Shown here in pieces: positions 24,809-33,118 of a stretch of 64,000 bases of DNA. Origin of the DNA: Pseudomonas costantinii (GTDB taxonomy: Bacteria > Pseudomonadota > Gammaproteobacteria > Pseudomonadales > Pseudomonadaceae); contig NZ_MDDR01000028.1 of NCBI RefSeq assembly GCF_001870435.1, positions 85,372 to 149,371 of the forward strand, written 5' to 3'. Numbering within the stretch: position 1 is the stretch's first letter; each line of letters opens with the position of its first letter. The notes beneath the pieces are model-generated. The model made no database searches, was not told where the DNA came from, and saw only the letters and a program-made list of their open reading frames with translations. Position numbers and translations under genes: made by a program.

Positions 24809-25789
24809 ATGAACACCGTACGTTGGGGCATGATCGGCTGTGGCAGTGTTACTGAATTAAAGAGTGGACCCGCATTCTATAAAGCGCCAGGTTCGGCCTT
24901 GGTGGCCGTGATGGGGCGCCGTATCGATGCGGTGCGCGATTATGCGGCACGCCACGGTATTGCGCGTTTTTATACCGACGCCCAGGCACTGATCGACGAC
25001 CCCGAAGTGGACGCGGTGTACATCGCCACACCGCCCGACAGCCATCTTGAATACAGCCTGATGGTGGCGGCAGCAGGCAAGCATTGCTGCGTCGAGAAAC
25101 CCATGTCGCTGAATGCCGAGCAGAGTGCGTTGATGCAGCGCACTTTCGAGAATGCCGGGCTGCACTTGTTCGTGTCCTACTATCGACGCTCACTGCCGCG
25201 CTTTCAGCAAGTGCGCGACTGGCTACAGGACGGGCGCATCGGCGAGTTGCGCCATCTCACTTGGACCTTGTGCAAACCGCCTTCCGCCGCAGACGCAAGC
25301 GCCGCCAACTGGCGCACCGACCCGGCGATAGCCGGGGGCGGCTACTTTGCCGACTTGGCCAGCCATGGGTTTGACCTCTTCCAGTACCTGGCTGGGGATA
25401 TCGTCGACGTGGCTGGGTTCACCTCGCGCCAAGAGGGCCGTTATGCGGCGGAGGATGCCGTGACCGCCAGTTGGCGTTTTGCATCGGGCGCGCTGGGCAT
25501 GGGCTGCTGGAATTTTGTAGCCGACCGTCGCGAAGACCTCGTCGAGCTGATTGGCAGTCGGGGACGTATTCAGTTTTCAGTCTTCGAAGACCAGCCGCTG
25601 CGGCTTGAAGGCGAGACCAACGAGGTGCTGGAGGTGCCGTGTCACGCGCATATTCAGTGGCACCACGTGCTTGGCATGAATGCGCATATTCGTGGGGAGG
25701 CCGAGCACCCGTCGCTGGCGATCGAGGCGTTGAAGACCGATCGGATTCTGGACCGGGTGCTACAACGTAACGCCCATCAACCTGGCTAA
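24809..25789 (+). CDS. Gfo/Idh/MocA-family oxidoreductase
   Basis: 326 residues from the ATG at 24809, which follows GAGGA. The Rossmann motif WGMIGCGSVTE is at residues 6-16. The catalytic EKP motif (CCVEKPMS) is near residue 97. The C-terminal domain has GGGYFADLASHGFDLFQYL with the D-x3-H pair. It is distinct from the two family members at the window's start. The substrate is unknown; the family covers inositol, glucose-fructose and dihydrodiol dehydrogenases. An RNase T2 gene follows on the same strand. Confidence 0.85.
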   Translation: MNTVRWGMIGCGSVTELKSGPAFYKAPGSALVAVMGRRIDAVRDYAARHGIARFYTDAQALIDDPEVDAVYIATPPDSHLEYSLMVAAAGKHCCVEKPMSLNAEQSALMQRTFENAGLHLFVSYYRRSLPRFQQVRDWLQDGRIGELRHLTWTLCKPPSAADASAANWRTDPAIAGGGYFADLASHGFDLFQYLAGDIVDVAGFTSRQEGRYAAEDAVTASWRFASGALGMGCWNFVADRREDLVELIGSRGRIQFSVFEDQPLRLEGETNEVLEVPCHAHIQWHHVLGMNAHIRGEAEHPSLAIEALKTDRILDRVLQRNAHQPG

Positions 25790-25836
25790 TCACACTAGGC
25801 TTGCTGGGTAATCTACTTTTTTCAAGGAACAGACGG

Positions 25837-26466
25837 ATGAAATACTGGATGGTGTTGTGGTTGGCGCTTGCCACGAGTGCGATGGCAGCTCCGCGCAGCC
25901 AAGGGACGCCTGGGGAGTTTGATTTTTATGTGTTGTCATTGTCGTGGTCGCCAACGTTTTGCCTGACGCACCCGGACAATGAGCAGTGTTCGGGCAAGGG
26001 CTACGGCTTTGTGCTGCATGGCTTGTGGCCGCAATACGCAAAGGGCGGCTGGCCGGCCTCGTGTGAGCCGCAGTCGCGATTGTCTCGTGAAGAAATGGAC
26101 AAGGGCGCTACGCTGTTTCCGACCCGCTCGCTGCTCAAGCACGAATGGGCCAAGCATGGCACGTGCAGCGGGCTTGAGCCGTTGGCGTACCTGGAGAAAA
26201 CCGATGCGGCGCTGGGGGTGGTTGCCATTCCGCAGCAGTTGCAGCCGTTCAACACACCACCTTCATTGCAGGCCAGTGAGATCGAGGCGTTGTTCCGCGA
26301 AAGCAACCCGCGCATGGGCAACCATGGGCTGGCGGTGATCTGCAAGGGCAAGGTGCTGTCGGAGGTACGGGTGTGCCTGACCAAGGACCTGGCGTTCGCC
26401 GGCTGCCCACGTAGCGTGAAGACGCAGTGCCGCGACGGCGATATTCGGATTCCTTCGCAGCGCTAA
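25837..26466 (+). CDS. Ribonuclease T2 family (RNase I), exported
   Basis: 209 residues. The signal peptide ends at TSAMA (residue 17). Both catalytic segments are intact: CAS-1 HGLWPQ with His61, and CAS-2 KHEWAKHGTC with His102, Glu103 and His107. Multiple cysteines suggest disulphides in the periplasm. The enzyme cleaves RNA without base preference to 3'-phosphate ends through a 2',3'-cyclic intermediate. It could serve phosphate or nucleotide scavenging. The gene stands alone. Confidence 0.92.
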   Translation: MKYWMVLWLALATSAMAAPRSQGTPGEFDFYVLSLSWSPTFCLTHPDNEQCSGKGYGFVLHGLWPQYAKGGWPASCEPQSRLSREEMDKGATLFPTRSLLKHEWAKHGTCSGLEPLAYLEKTDAALGVVAIPQQLQPFNTPPSLQASEIEALFRESNPRMGNHGLAVICKGKVLSEVRVCLTKDLAFAGCPRSVKTQCRDGDIRIPSQR

Positions 26467-26574
26467 GGCTGCATCGCCACGCCCCGGCCAAGTGAAGATG
26501 CGGGCCGGGTGTTGTGTGTGAAATAGAACGGCGGGGGCATTTTCTTCAATACTGCACGCGGTTCGCCCTTTACC

Positions 26575-26590
26575 GTGACGTCATCGTCAC
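26575..26590. promoter_or_regulatory. Perfect palindrome before the LysE gene
   Basis: GTGACG-TCAT-CGTCAC lies 18 bases before the start codon and ends just before the ribosome-binding site. It could be an operator or a small RNA hairpin controlling the exporter. Confidence 0.4.
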
Positions 26591-26608
26591 AACAAAAAGG
26601 GAATCGCA

Positions 26609-27196
26609 ATGAGCTTGATCATCTCCATGGCCGCCTTCGCCTTGGCCACCTCCATCACGCCGGGGCCTGTGAATGTGGTCGCCCTCAGTTCCGGCGCGCG
26701 CTTCGGTTTTGCCGCCAGCCAGAAACACGTATTCGGCGCCGCGGTCGGCTTCACCGTGCTGCTGGTGCTGATCGGCCTGGGATTGCATGAAGTGCTGGTG
26801 CGTTGGCCAATCCTGACCCAGTTGATCCAGTGGGGCGGGGTGGCCTTCTTGCTGTACATGGCGTGGAGGTTGGCAGTGGACGATGGTCGGCTGGACGCCG
26901 ATGGCACGGCAACCGCACCGTCGATGCTGTACGGCGCAATCATGCAATGGCTCAACCCGAAAGCCTGGCTGGCGTGCGTAGCGGGGATGGGGTTGTTTGT
27001 CGCGGATGGCGATGCTGGGCAAGTGTGGCTATTTGCGGTGCTCTATTTGGTGATCTGCTACCTGTCGGTGGCGTGCTGGGCCTACGCCGGGACTTTTTTA
27101 CGGCGTTACCTGGGCAATCCTCAAGGCGTGCGCGTGTTCAACCGCTCAATGGCCGCGTTGCTGGTGGCCAGTGTGGGTTATTTGCTGATGGCTTGA
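26609..27196 (+). CDS. LysE/RhtB-family amino-acid exporter
   Basis: 195 residues with about six membrane segments. The N-terminal signature SITPGPVNVVALSSGARFGF matches the conserved family block, and LNPKAWLACVAGMGLFV the second. The site AAGGG precedes the ATG. It exports amino acids or related compounds across the inner membrane. The convergent AraC-type gene overlaps its end by 59 bases; such regulators often control LysE exporters. The substrate is not known. Confidence 0.88.
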   Translation: MSLIISMAAFALATSITPGPVNVVALSSGARFGFAASQKHVFGAAVGFTVLLVLIGLGLHEVLVRWPILTQLIQWGGVAFLLYMAWRLAVDDGRLDADGTATAPSMLYGAIMQWLNPKAWLACVAGMGLFVADGDAGQVWLFAVLYLVICYLSVACWAYAGTFLRRYLGNPQGVRVFNRSMAALLVASVGYLLMA

Positions 27197-28022
27197 GCAA
27201 GTCACGGTACTGACCAGGCGTGGCGGCGAAATGCTGTTTGAAGGCGCGCTGGAAATGCGCCTGGTCGGCAAAGCCTGCGGCGAGGGCCACATCGGCGATC
27301 AGCTCGCCGTTACGCAACTGGGTGCGGGCAAACTGGATGCGCCGGTTCACCAGGAAGGCATGGGGCGTGAGGCCGTAATATTGCTTGAACGCGCGGATCA
27401 AGTAAGACGGCGACAGCTCGGCCGCCTGGCAAATATCTTCCAGTTTCAACGCCTGGGTGCAATGCTCGCGGATGTACTCGGCGGCCCGTTCCAGCTTGTG
27501 GTTGACCTCACGTACCGGCATCTCGGCAGGGTTCAGGCGCTGCTGCACTTCACTGAAAAAACTCACCAGCGCACTCTGCTTTTGCAGGTGTTCGGCTTGC
27601 TCGTCCACCAATGTCCGGTACAGCTCCAGCAGGCCGCTGTACAGCACCTTGTCCCGGGTATACGGCGTGTTGAACGGCCGATAACCCTCATCGGTGCTGA
27701 AACCCAACTGGTGCTGCAGGTCGGTCAGCCAGGGCGTGTCGATGTACAACATCTGATAGGACCAATGCTGGTCGTAGATCGGGTTGCAGGCGTGCACATC
27801 GCCGGGGTTCATCAGTACCACCGTGCCGGCGCTGATCTCAAAGGTCTGCGTGCCGTAGTGGTAATAGCTGCGTCCGGCGGTGATCGCACCGATGGAAAAA
27901 TGTTCGTGAGAGTGTCGGGTGTAAGTCACCTTGCGCCCGTCGGCAATGGTCCGCGCCTCGATAAACGGCAGCGCGGCGTCGCGCCAGAAGTTGGGGGCCG
28001 TAGGGCTTGCAGACGAGGACAT
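27138..28022 (-). CDS. AraC-family transcriptional regulator with cupin sensor
   Basis: 294 residues from the ATG at 28022 (frame open to 28064). The N-terminal cupin (TRHSHEHFSIGAITAGRSYYHYG, VVLMNPGDVHACNP) would bind a small ligand. The C-terminal double helix-turn-helix is complete (LKLEDICQAAELSPSYLIRAFKQYYGLTPHAF and LIADVALAAGFADQAHFQRAFKQHFAATPGQYR). It overlaps the convergent LysE gene by 59 bases, so it probably controls export of the same amino acid it senses. Confidence 0.88.
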   Translation of the reverse strand: MSSSASPTAPNFWRDAALPFIEARTIADGRKVTYTRHSHEHFSIGAITAGRSYYHYGTQTFEISAGTVVLMNPGDVHACNPIYDQHWSYQMLYIDTPWLTDLQHQLGFSTDEGYRPFNTPYTRDKVLYSGLLELYRTLVDEQAEHLQKQSALVSFFSEVQQRLNPAEMPVREVNHKLERAAEYIREHCTQALKLEDICQAAELSPSYLIRAFKQYYGLTPHAFLVNRRIQFARTQLRNGELIADVALAAGFADQAHFQRAFKQHFAATPGQYRDLLKPSANNPHWPPATRPLSG

Positions 28023-28111
28023 GGTGCGGCGCTCCGAAAGGTGTGCTGCACTAGACTCATGCAAAACCTGCGGATGTTCAAGGCTTGATTTGGCGGTCTG
28101 CTACGTTCAGC

Positions 28112-28723
28112 TCACCTCAACGGCCCCAGCACCTGGCGATAGCGTTCCACCCCTTGAGGCGTTTGCCGCACCAGGCTGATCTCCAACCCCAACGGGTCTT
28201 CCCGCCGATTGCCGCTCAACTGCCGCCAGCCTTTATCGGTCTCCCATACTCGCACTTGCAGGTCACTGACCCCGCTGAGCACCACCACACCTTCCTTGGC
28301 CGCCGGCAGCGGGAACCGGTCCCGTGCAGGGGCTGCCGCACGGTACAGGTTGTCGCCCTTGAGCCACCAACGCACCCGCTGCAAGCCGTCTCCCGCTGCC
28401 GGCGCACTGCGAATCACGTCCAGCTGAAAGCCCTTGCTGTCGGAACTGCGCACCGTCACGCCAGCCAATCCGGCGGGCTTGGCCGTCTCGTCTTCAGTCA
28501 TGCCAGGCGCGTTCAATTCGACGCTGGCCCGCAGGCTGATATCGCGCTGCAACTGGTTCAGCACCCGCAGCAGGGCTTCGGTCTGTTCAGTACTTGCCTG
28601 CAAGTGCTGATCGGCGCGAGTGACGCTGTCGAGCCCGCGCCAGGCGATCAGGCTGACCACCGCCATCAGCATGATCGCCACCATCACCTCGATCAGCGTG
28701 AAGCCTTTCTGGGAGGCATTCAT
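28112..28723 (-). CDS. hxcW: Type II secretion minor pseudopilin GspJ (HxcW-like)
   Basis: 203 residues from the ATG at 28723, which overlaps the stop of the upstream pseudopilin gene (ATGA). It has a type III signal: short basic leader, then G/FTLIEVMVAIMLMAVVSLIAW with Glu+5, cleaved and methylated by the prepilin peptidase (none in the window; PilD is the usual one). Its length and long C-terminal domain fit GspJ, part of the GspI-J-K tip of the pseudopilus. Position and direction match P. aeruginosa hxcW. Confidence 0.8.
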   Translation of the reverse strand: MNASQKGFTLIEVMVAIMLMAVVSLIAWRGLDSVTRADQHLQASTEQTEALLRVLNQLQRDISLRASVELNAPGMTEDETAKPAGLAGVTVRSSDSKGFQLDVIRSAPAAGDGLQRVRWWLKGDNLYRAAAPARDRFPLPAAKEGVVVLSGVSDLQVRVWETDKGWRQLSGNRREDPLGLEISLVRQTPQGVERYRQVLGPLR

Positions 28724-29172
28724 GGCAAGCTCACCACGCGCATCAGACCTGCGGCGTCGCGTTGCAGGCTGAGGCTGTGTTGCCCGTCGGACAGCACCAC
28801 CCGCAAGGCTGGGTTGATCCATTCGGCGTTGAGCACCAGGGTTTGCCGAGGCTCAATAGTGACTTGCATCGGCGTGCTGTCCCATGCGCGCGGGCGCAGT
28901 TGGGCATCGGCCTTGAAGGTCTCGATGCCCAGCCCATCTTCACTGCGGCGGTTGAAGCCAAAACCCTTGGCGTCAGTGCGCAACGTGATGGGGCGGCCGT
29001 CGGCGCGGGCTTCGGCCTGGGCTACTTGCAACAATTGACTCAGTCGGTCGGCGTCCTTGCGCAGCAGGTGCAGCGGGTCGGGCTTGATGGTCAGGCTGAT
29101 AGCCGCGCTGGCAATGCCGATGATCACCAGCACCACCATTAACTCGATCAGGGTGAAGCCTTGCTGTTTCAT
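28720..29172 (-). CDS. hxcU: Type II secretion minor pseudopilin GspH (HxcU-like)
   Basis: 150 residues. The N-terminus QQGFTLIELMVVLVIIGIASAAI is a perfect prepilin cleavage and methylation site with the hydrophobic helix. The size and C-terminal beta domain (GFNRRSEDGLGIETF, WINPALRVVLSDGQHSLSLQRD) fit GspH, a pseudopilus subunit. It is transcribed with hxcW and divergently from the GspC gene; about 90 bases between the two starts hold both promoters. Confidence 0.83.
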   Translation of the reverse strand: MKQQGFTLIELMVVLVIIGIASAAISLTIKPDPLHLLRKDADRLSQLLQVAQAEARADGRPITLRTDAKGFGFNRRSEDGLGIETFKADAQLRPRAWDSTPMQVTIEPRQTLVLNAEWINPALRVVLSDGQHSLSLQRDAAGLMRVVSLP

Positions 29173-29265
29173 CGGATGGCACCTGTCGAACTGGTGAGCT
29201 TGTGAAATAAAAAAGTGGGAATTGGTCTGTAGGCTGGAGGCACGGACAAACAGGAGGTCCCATTC

Positions 29266-29697
29266 ATGGCATTTTCCCCGCGTTTTTCACCCGCCCATGG
29301 CGTGCAGATTGTGGCCTTGCTGGCGGCAGCGGCCGGCCTTGCAATTTGGACGCCGCTGTTGCTCACCTCCGCCGAATCCCACACGCCCCAAGCCGCGCCC
29401 CAGGCCTTGGCGGCGCGCAGCGATAACCCGGCATTGCAGTGGTTTTCCAATGCTCCGACGGCCTTGCAGGTGAAGGTGTCGGGCGTGCTGGCCGGCGCCC
29501 GTGGCGCGGTGGCGATTCTCAGCCTTAACGACGGGCCGCCACGCAGCTTCTTGCTCGGTGAGCGCCTCAGCCCCGGCGTACGGCTAACGGCCATCGAAGG
29601 CGACGGCGTAGAGATAGAGCGCGGTGGCGAGAAGCTGCGCGTCAACCTCGACAAGTTGCCGGATGCACCGGCATTGCCGCTGCTCACTCGGCCATGA
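29266..29697 (+). CDS. hxcP: Type II secretion inner-membrane component GspC (HxcP-like), short form
   Basis: 143 residues. The ATG follows AGGAGG. One N-terminal membrane segment (HGVQIVALLAAAAGLAIWTPLLL) is followed by the periplasmic HR domain (WFSNAPTALQVKVSGVLAG, VAILSLNDGPPRSFLLGERLSPGVRLTAIEGDGVEIERGG). The PDZ or coiled-coil C-terminal domain of longer GspC proteins is absent. GspC couples the inner-membrane platform to the secretin N0 domain. Its 3' end overlaps the convergent gspI by 14 bases. Confidence 0.82.
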   Translation: MAFSPRFSPAHGVQIVALLAAAAGLAIWTPLLLTSAESHTPQAAPQALAARSDNPALQWFSNAPTALQVKVSGVLAGARGAVAILSLNDGPPRSFLLGERLSPGVRLTAIEGDGVEIERGGEKLRVNLDKLPDAPALPLLTRP

Positions 29698-30049
29698 CCT
29701 GCGTTTCCAGGCGTGCCAGTGGTGGCGCTTCGCGGCTGGCGTCCAGCACCTGCACCTTGACCTGAAACAGGCGGCCATCGGCGTTGATGGTTTGCTCACA
29801 GCGCAGTTTCAGTCGCCCCTGGTCGCAATCGAAGGTCTTTTTGCCGCTGCTTATAGACCCCCCCAACTGCAACTCCGCCAAACGACTTTGCGCCGCCAGC
29901 AACGCCATGGACTTATCCCGCAGCAGGCCGTTGCTCTGGGTCATCAACCCCGCCACGCGCACGGCGGCGGCCATGGCCACGGCGATGATTGCCAGCGCCA
30001 CCAGCACTTCAATCAGGGTAAAACCTTGCTCGTGGCGAGGCCTGCGCAT
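29684..30049 (-). CDS. hxcV: Type II secretion minor pseudopilin GspI (HxcV-like)
   Basis: 121 residues. The N-terminus EQGFTLIEVLVALAIIAVAMAAAVRVAGL is a type III signal with Glu+5. The short C-terminal domain with a cysteine pair (FDCDQGRLKLRCEQ) fits GspI, which forms the pseudopilus tip with GspJ and GspK. It is flanked by oppositely oriented genes on both sides, an arrangement also seen in P. aeruginosa. Confidence 0.83.
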   Translation of the reverse strand: MRRPRHEQGFTLIEVLVALAIIAVAMAAAVRVAGLMTQSNGLLRDKSMALLAAQSRLAELQLGGSISSGKKTFDCDQGRLKLRCEQTINADGRLFQVKVQVLDASREAPPLARLETQVMAE

Positions 30050-30197
30050 GGTGTTCTCAAAGCCCGGAAACAGGCTCGCAGACTAGCGCCGGCAGTTGAC
30101 CGATTGGCGACCAAACCTCCCGAGGATTTTCAATACGACTGACATGTGTTCTTGCAACACTGCGCCACGAAATGCACTCAAGCCAAGGAATGTCGAG

Positions 30198-30647
30198 ATG
30201 GATATCGCGCCCCTAACGTCCCCATTGCCAGGCCCTCGCGGCCAGCGTGGTTTCACCTTGATCGAGATTATGGTGGTGGTCGTCATCCTCGGGATTCTAG
30301 CGGCGATGGTGGTGCCCAAGGTGCTCGATCGTCCCGATCAGGCGCGAGCCACGGCGGCGAAGCAGGACATCGGCGGCTTGATGCAGGCGCTGAAGCTTTA
30401 TCGCCTTGACCACGGCACTTACCCGAGCATGAACCAGGGGCTCAAAGTATTGGTTGAGCGCCCGGCGGACGCCAAGAACAGCAACTGGCGCGCTTATCTG
30501 GAGCGACTGCCGAATGACCCTTGGGGCAACCCCTATCACTACCTCAACCCCGGCGCCAATGGTGAGGTCGACGTGTTCTCCCTGGGCGCCGACGGCAAAC
30601 CGGATGGCGACGGCGTGAATGCCGATATCGGCTCCTGGCAGTTGTAA
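30198..30647 (+). CDS. hxcT: Type II secretion major pseudopilin GspG (HxcT-like)
   Basis: 149 residues from the ATG at 30198 (an upstream in-frame extension has no pilin features). QRGFTLIEIMVVVVILGILAAMVVPKVLDR is the processing site and helix. The C-terminal domain has the GspG block YPSMNQGLKVLV, DPWGNPYHYLNPG and the calcium-loop residues SLGADGKPDGDGVNADIGSW. It polymerises into the pseudopilus that pushes substrates through the secretin. It leads the operon hxcT-X-Y-Z-Q. Confidence 0.92.
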   Translation: MDIAPLTSPLPGPRGQRGFTLIEIMVVVVILGILAAMVVPKVLDRPDQARATAAKQDIGGLMQALKLYRLDHGTYPSMNQGLKVLVERPADAKNSNWRAYLERLPNDPWGNPYHYLNPGANGEVDVFSLGADGKPDGDGVNADIGSWQL

Positions 30648-30655
30648 GGCGCGCC

Positions 30656-31534
30656 ATGAACAGACATTCGCCCACAGCGGCGAAGCAGCGCGGCATGGCG
30701 ATTATCAGCGCGCTGCTGATCGCAGCGGTGGTGGCGGTGATTGCCGGTGCCATGCTCACACGCCAGACCGTGTTCACCCGAAGCCTTGAGGCCGAGCAAC
30801 TGCGTGTGCAGGGGCAATGGCTGTTGCAGGGCGGGTTGGAACGCAGTCGGCAATTGCTCTGGGATGCGCGTCAGAGGGACGTGCTGACGCGCCTCGATCA
30901 ACCGTGGGCGCGTGCCCAGGTTGGCGTGTTTGAGGGGCGGCTGGACGATGAGCAGGGCAAGTTCAACCTGCGCAATCTGGTCAATCGTCAGCAAACGGAT
31001 GCGGAACAATTGCAGGGCTTTGAGCGCCTGTGCCGTTTGATTGGCGTCGACCCGGCCGTGAGTCGGCGCATCAGCCAGCGGGTGATCGCCTCCTATGACC
31101 GACGTGAAATGCCCGCCAGATACCCCATGCTGCGCAGCCTGGAAGAGTTGAGCGGTATCGAAGGCGTCGACCCACGCCTGCTGCGGCGTTTGCAAACCTA
31201 CGTCAGCGTGTTGCCCGGCAATACTTGGGTCAACGGCAATACCGCCAGCGCCGAAGTACTCAGTGCGGTGGTGCCGCAGCTTAGCCTGCCGCAGGCCCAG
31301 GCACTGGTGGCCGAGCGCGACAGCGGGCGTTGGTTTATCAACCGTGGGGATTTCGTCAACCGGTTGCGCATGCCCCAGGTGGCGGTGGACTCGGTGCAAG
31401 TGGGCATTACCAGTGAATGGTTTCGTTTGCAGGGGCAGGCTCGCCGTGAGCAACGTCGCGTGACGATCGAGGCGTTATTGCACCGGCCGGAAGACCGCCA
31501 GCCTCAGGTGATCTGGTCGCGGGTGGGCGTATGA
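30656..31534 (+). CDS. hxcX: Type II secretion minor pseudopilin GspK (HxcX-like)
   Basis: 292 residues. The prepilin signal is KQRGMAIISALLIAAVVAVIAGAML, without Glu+5, as usual for GspK. The large domain has the GspK features DEQGKFNLRNLV near residue 100, and the helix-hairpin-helix-like ALVAERDSGRWFINRGDFVNRL. GspK caps the pseudopilus tip. It starts 8 bases after the GspG stop and overlaps the next gene by ATGA. Confidence 0.88.
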   Translation: MNRHSPTAAKQRGMAIISALLIAAVVAVIAGAMLTRQTVFTRSLEAEQLRVQGQWLLQGGLERSRQLLWDARQRDVLTRLDQPWARAQVGVFEGRLDDEQGKFNLRNLVNRQQTDAEQLQGFERLCRLIGVDPAVSRRISQRVIASYDRREMPARYPMLRSLEELSGIEGVDPRLLRRLQTYVSVLPGNTWVNGNTASAEVLSAVVPQLSLPQAQALVAERDSGRWFINRGDFVNRLRMPQVAVDSVQVGITSEWFRLQGQARREQRRVTIEALLHRPEDRQPQVIWSRVGV

Positions 31535-32613
31535 AACGTTTGCGCATCGGTCTGCCACCACTCAATCAACTGACGGTTGAGAGCCAGGTGAAATTCGCCT
31601 GGCTGGAGCGCGGCGTGGTGGTTGCTGAAGGTCAGGAGCGTTTGAAGCAGTTGGGTAAAAACCGTCAGATCGTGGACTGTTTTCTGCACCCCCGCGACAG
31701 CCTGCTCACCAGCCTTGAACTGCCGCCTTTACCCTCCGCAAAAACCGCCGCCGCCGTGGCCTGTGCGGCGCAGGCATTGATCCTCGGCCCGATGGAACAG
31801 ATGCACGTCGCCCACGGCCCACGCGAAAGCGATGGGCGCGTGCAGGTGGCCTGGGTGCCCAAGGCCGGGCTGGAACGACTGGGTCAGGTACTGGCGCAGG
31901 TACCGCTCAAACTGCGCGGCCTGTACCCGGCACCGTATGCCTTGCCGGTGGCCACAGCGGCGATGGATGAAGGGTATTTGCTGACGCGCCATAGCCTGCA
32001 ACAAGGGGCAGTGCATCCGCTGGGGCAGCAGGCCCTGGATGAATTGCTTGATGTGCAGCTAGGGGACGAGGCACAGCGTTGGGGTGGCGTGATACCGAGT
32101 TGGGGCCTGCACGGCCGTCTCAACCAACCGGCTACCGGCGGATGGGGCAGGGCGCTGGCCTGTATTGTCTTGGCTACCGCCATCTGGACCGTTGGCCTGA
32201 ACCTGTACGCTGCCCGTCAAGCGGACGAAGGTCTGCGCATCAAGGCGTTGATGAGCCAGCAGGTGCGCCAGGCTTTTCCCGAATTACCGGTCATCCTCAA
32301 CCCCCTGCAGCAGGCCCGCCAACAGTTGGCCGCGCGACAAGCCGGTGCGGTCGCGGACACAGGCCAGCGCTTTACCAGCCTGTTGCAACTGGCCGGCAGC
32401 AACTTGCCGTTCATGGTCGGCAGCGTCGACAACTTGACCTTCGAACAGGGGCGCCTGCACCTCGGCTTGCTGGCGGACAGTCGTAACCCGGCGGTAGAGG
32501 GTGATTGGCAGGCGGCCCTGGCCCAGGCGGGTTTTGCCGCCACCCGCGATGAGCAGGGCTGGACCCTTGGCCCCGCCCAGGCAGCCGCATCTGCGGGAGC
32601 CGAGGATGAATAA
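31531..32613 (+). CDS. hxcY: Type II secretion inner-membrane platform protein GspL (HxcY-like)
   Basis: 360 residues with ATGA overlap to gspK. The cytoplasmic N-terminal domain (ligand of the GspE ATPase) spans residues 1-200. One membrane segment follows (ALACIVLATAIWTVGLNLYAA, about residues 210-230), then the periplasmic ferredoxin-like domain (FTSLLQLAGSNLPFMVGSVDNLTFEQGRLHL). This is the GspL layout. It recruits the ATPase to the inner membrane. Confidence 0.85.
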   Translation: MKRLRIGLPPLNQLTVESQVKFAWLERGVVVAEGQERLKQLGKNRQIVDCFLHPRDSLLTSLELPPLPSAKTAAAVACAAQALILGPMEQMHVAHGPRESDGRVQVAWVPKAGLERLGQVLAQVPLKLRGLYPAPYALPVATAAMDEGYLLTRHSLQQGAVHPLGQQALDELLDVQLGDEAQRWGGVIPSWGLHGRLNQPATGGWGRALACIVLATAIWTVGLNLYAARQADEGLRIKALMSQQVRQAFPELPVILNPLQQARQQLAARQAGAVADTGQRFTSLLQLAGSNLPFMVGSVDNLTFEQGRLHLGLLADSRNPAVEGDWQAALAQAGFAATRDEQGWTLGPAQAAASAGAEDE

Positions 32614-33118
32614 GTGGCAGCGTTTACGCAGCCGGTCCCAGGTGTTCTGGAGCGGCTTGGCCTTGCGTGAAAAACGCATGCTCAGCGGTGGCGGCCTGGT
32701 ATTGGCGAGCTTGTTGACCTGGCTGGTGCTGGTTCAACCGGCGTTGAAAAAGATCGATTACTGGCAGGCTGAAACCCCGAAATTGCGCTCCCAGGCCGAG
32801 GCCTTGCAGGTGCTGTTGCAAGGCGTCGCCGCGCCTCGGCAGGTTGACGAAGCTGCTTTGCGCCAAGCCCTGGATAGCGCCGGTCTGCAAGGTCGTTACC
32901 AGTTGCAGGCGCTGGACCCCGGCGCTTGGCGCCTGACCTTCGACAACGCCCCGGCCGACGCCGTGGTGGGCTGGCTGCTGGGCAATCCCCGCGCGTTTTC
33001 TTTGGAAGTGTCCGAGGCGCGTTTGCAACGCGCGGCGGATGCCGTCGACAACTCGGCCGGCACTGTGTCCGGGACCGTTCGCATGGATCAGGCGCTTGGC
33101 GCTAAGGAAGCTTCATGA
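32606..33118 (+). CDS. hxcZ: Type II secretion platform protein GspM (HxcZ-like)
   Basis: 170 residues from the ATG at 32606, overlapping the GspL stop by eight bases. A short cytoplasmic N-terminus leads to one membrane segment (MLSGGGLVLASLLTWLVLVQPAL, about residues 24-45) and a periplasmic ferredoxin-like domain. GspM partners GspL. The next gene overlaps its stop by ATGA. Confidence 0.83.
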   Translation: MNKWQRLRSRSQVFWSGLALREKRMLSGGGLVLASLLTWLVLVQPALKKIDYWQAETPKLRSQAEALQVLLQGVAAPRQVDEAALRQALDSAGLQGRYQLQALDPGAWRLTFDNAPADAVVGWLLGNPRAFSLEVSEARLQRAADAVDNSAGTVSGTVRMDQALGAKEAS

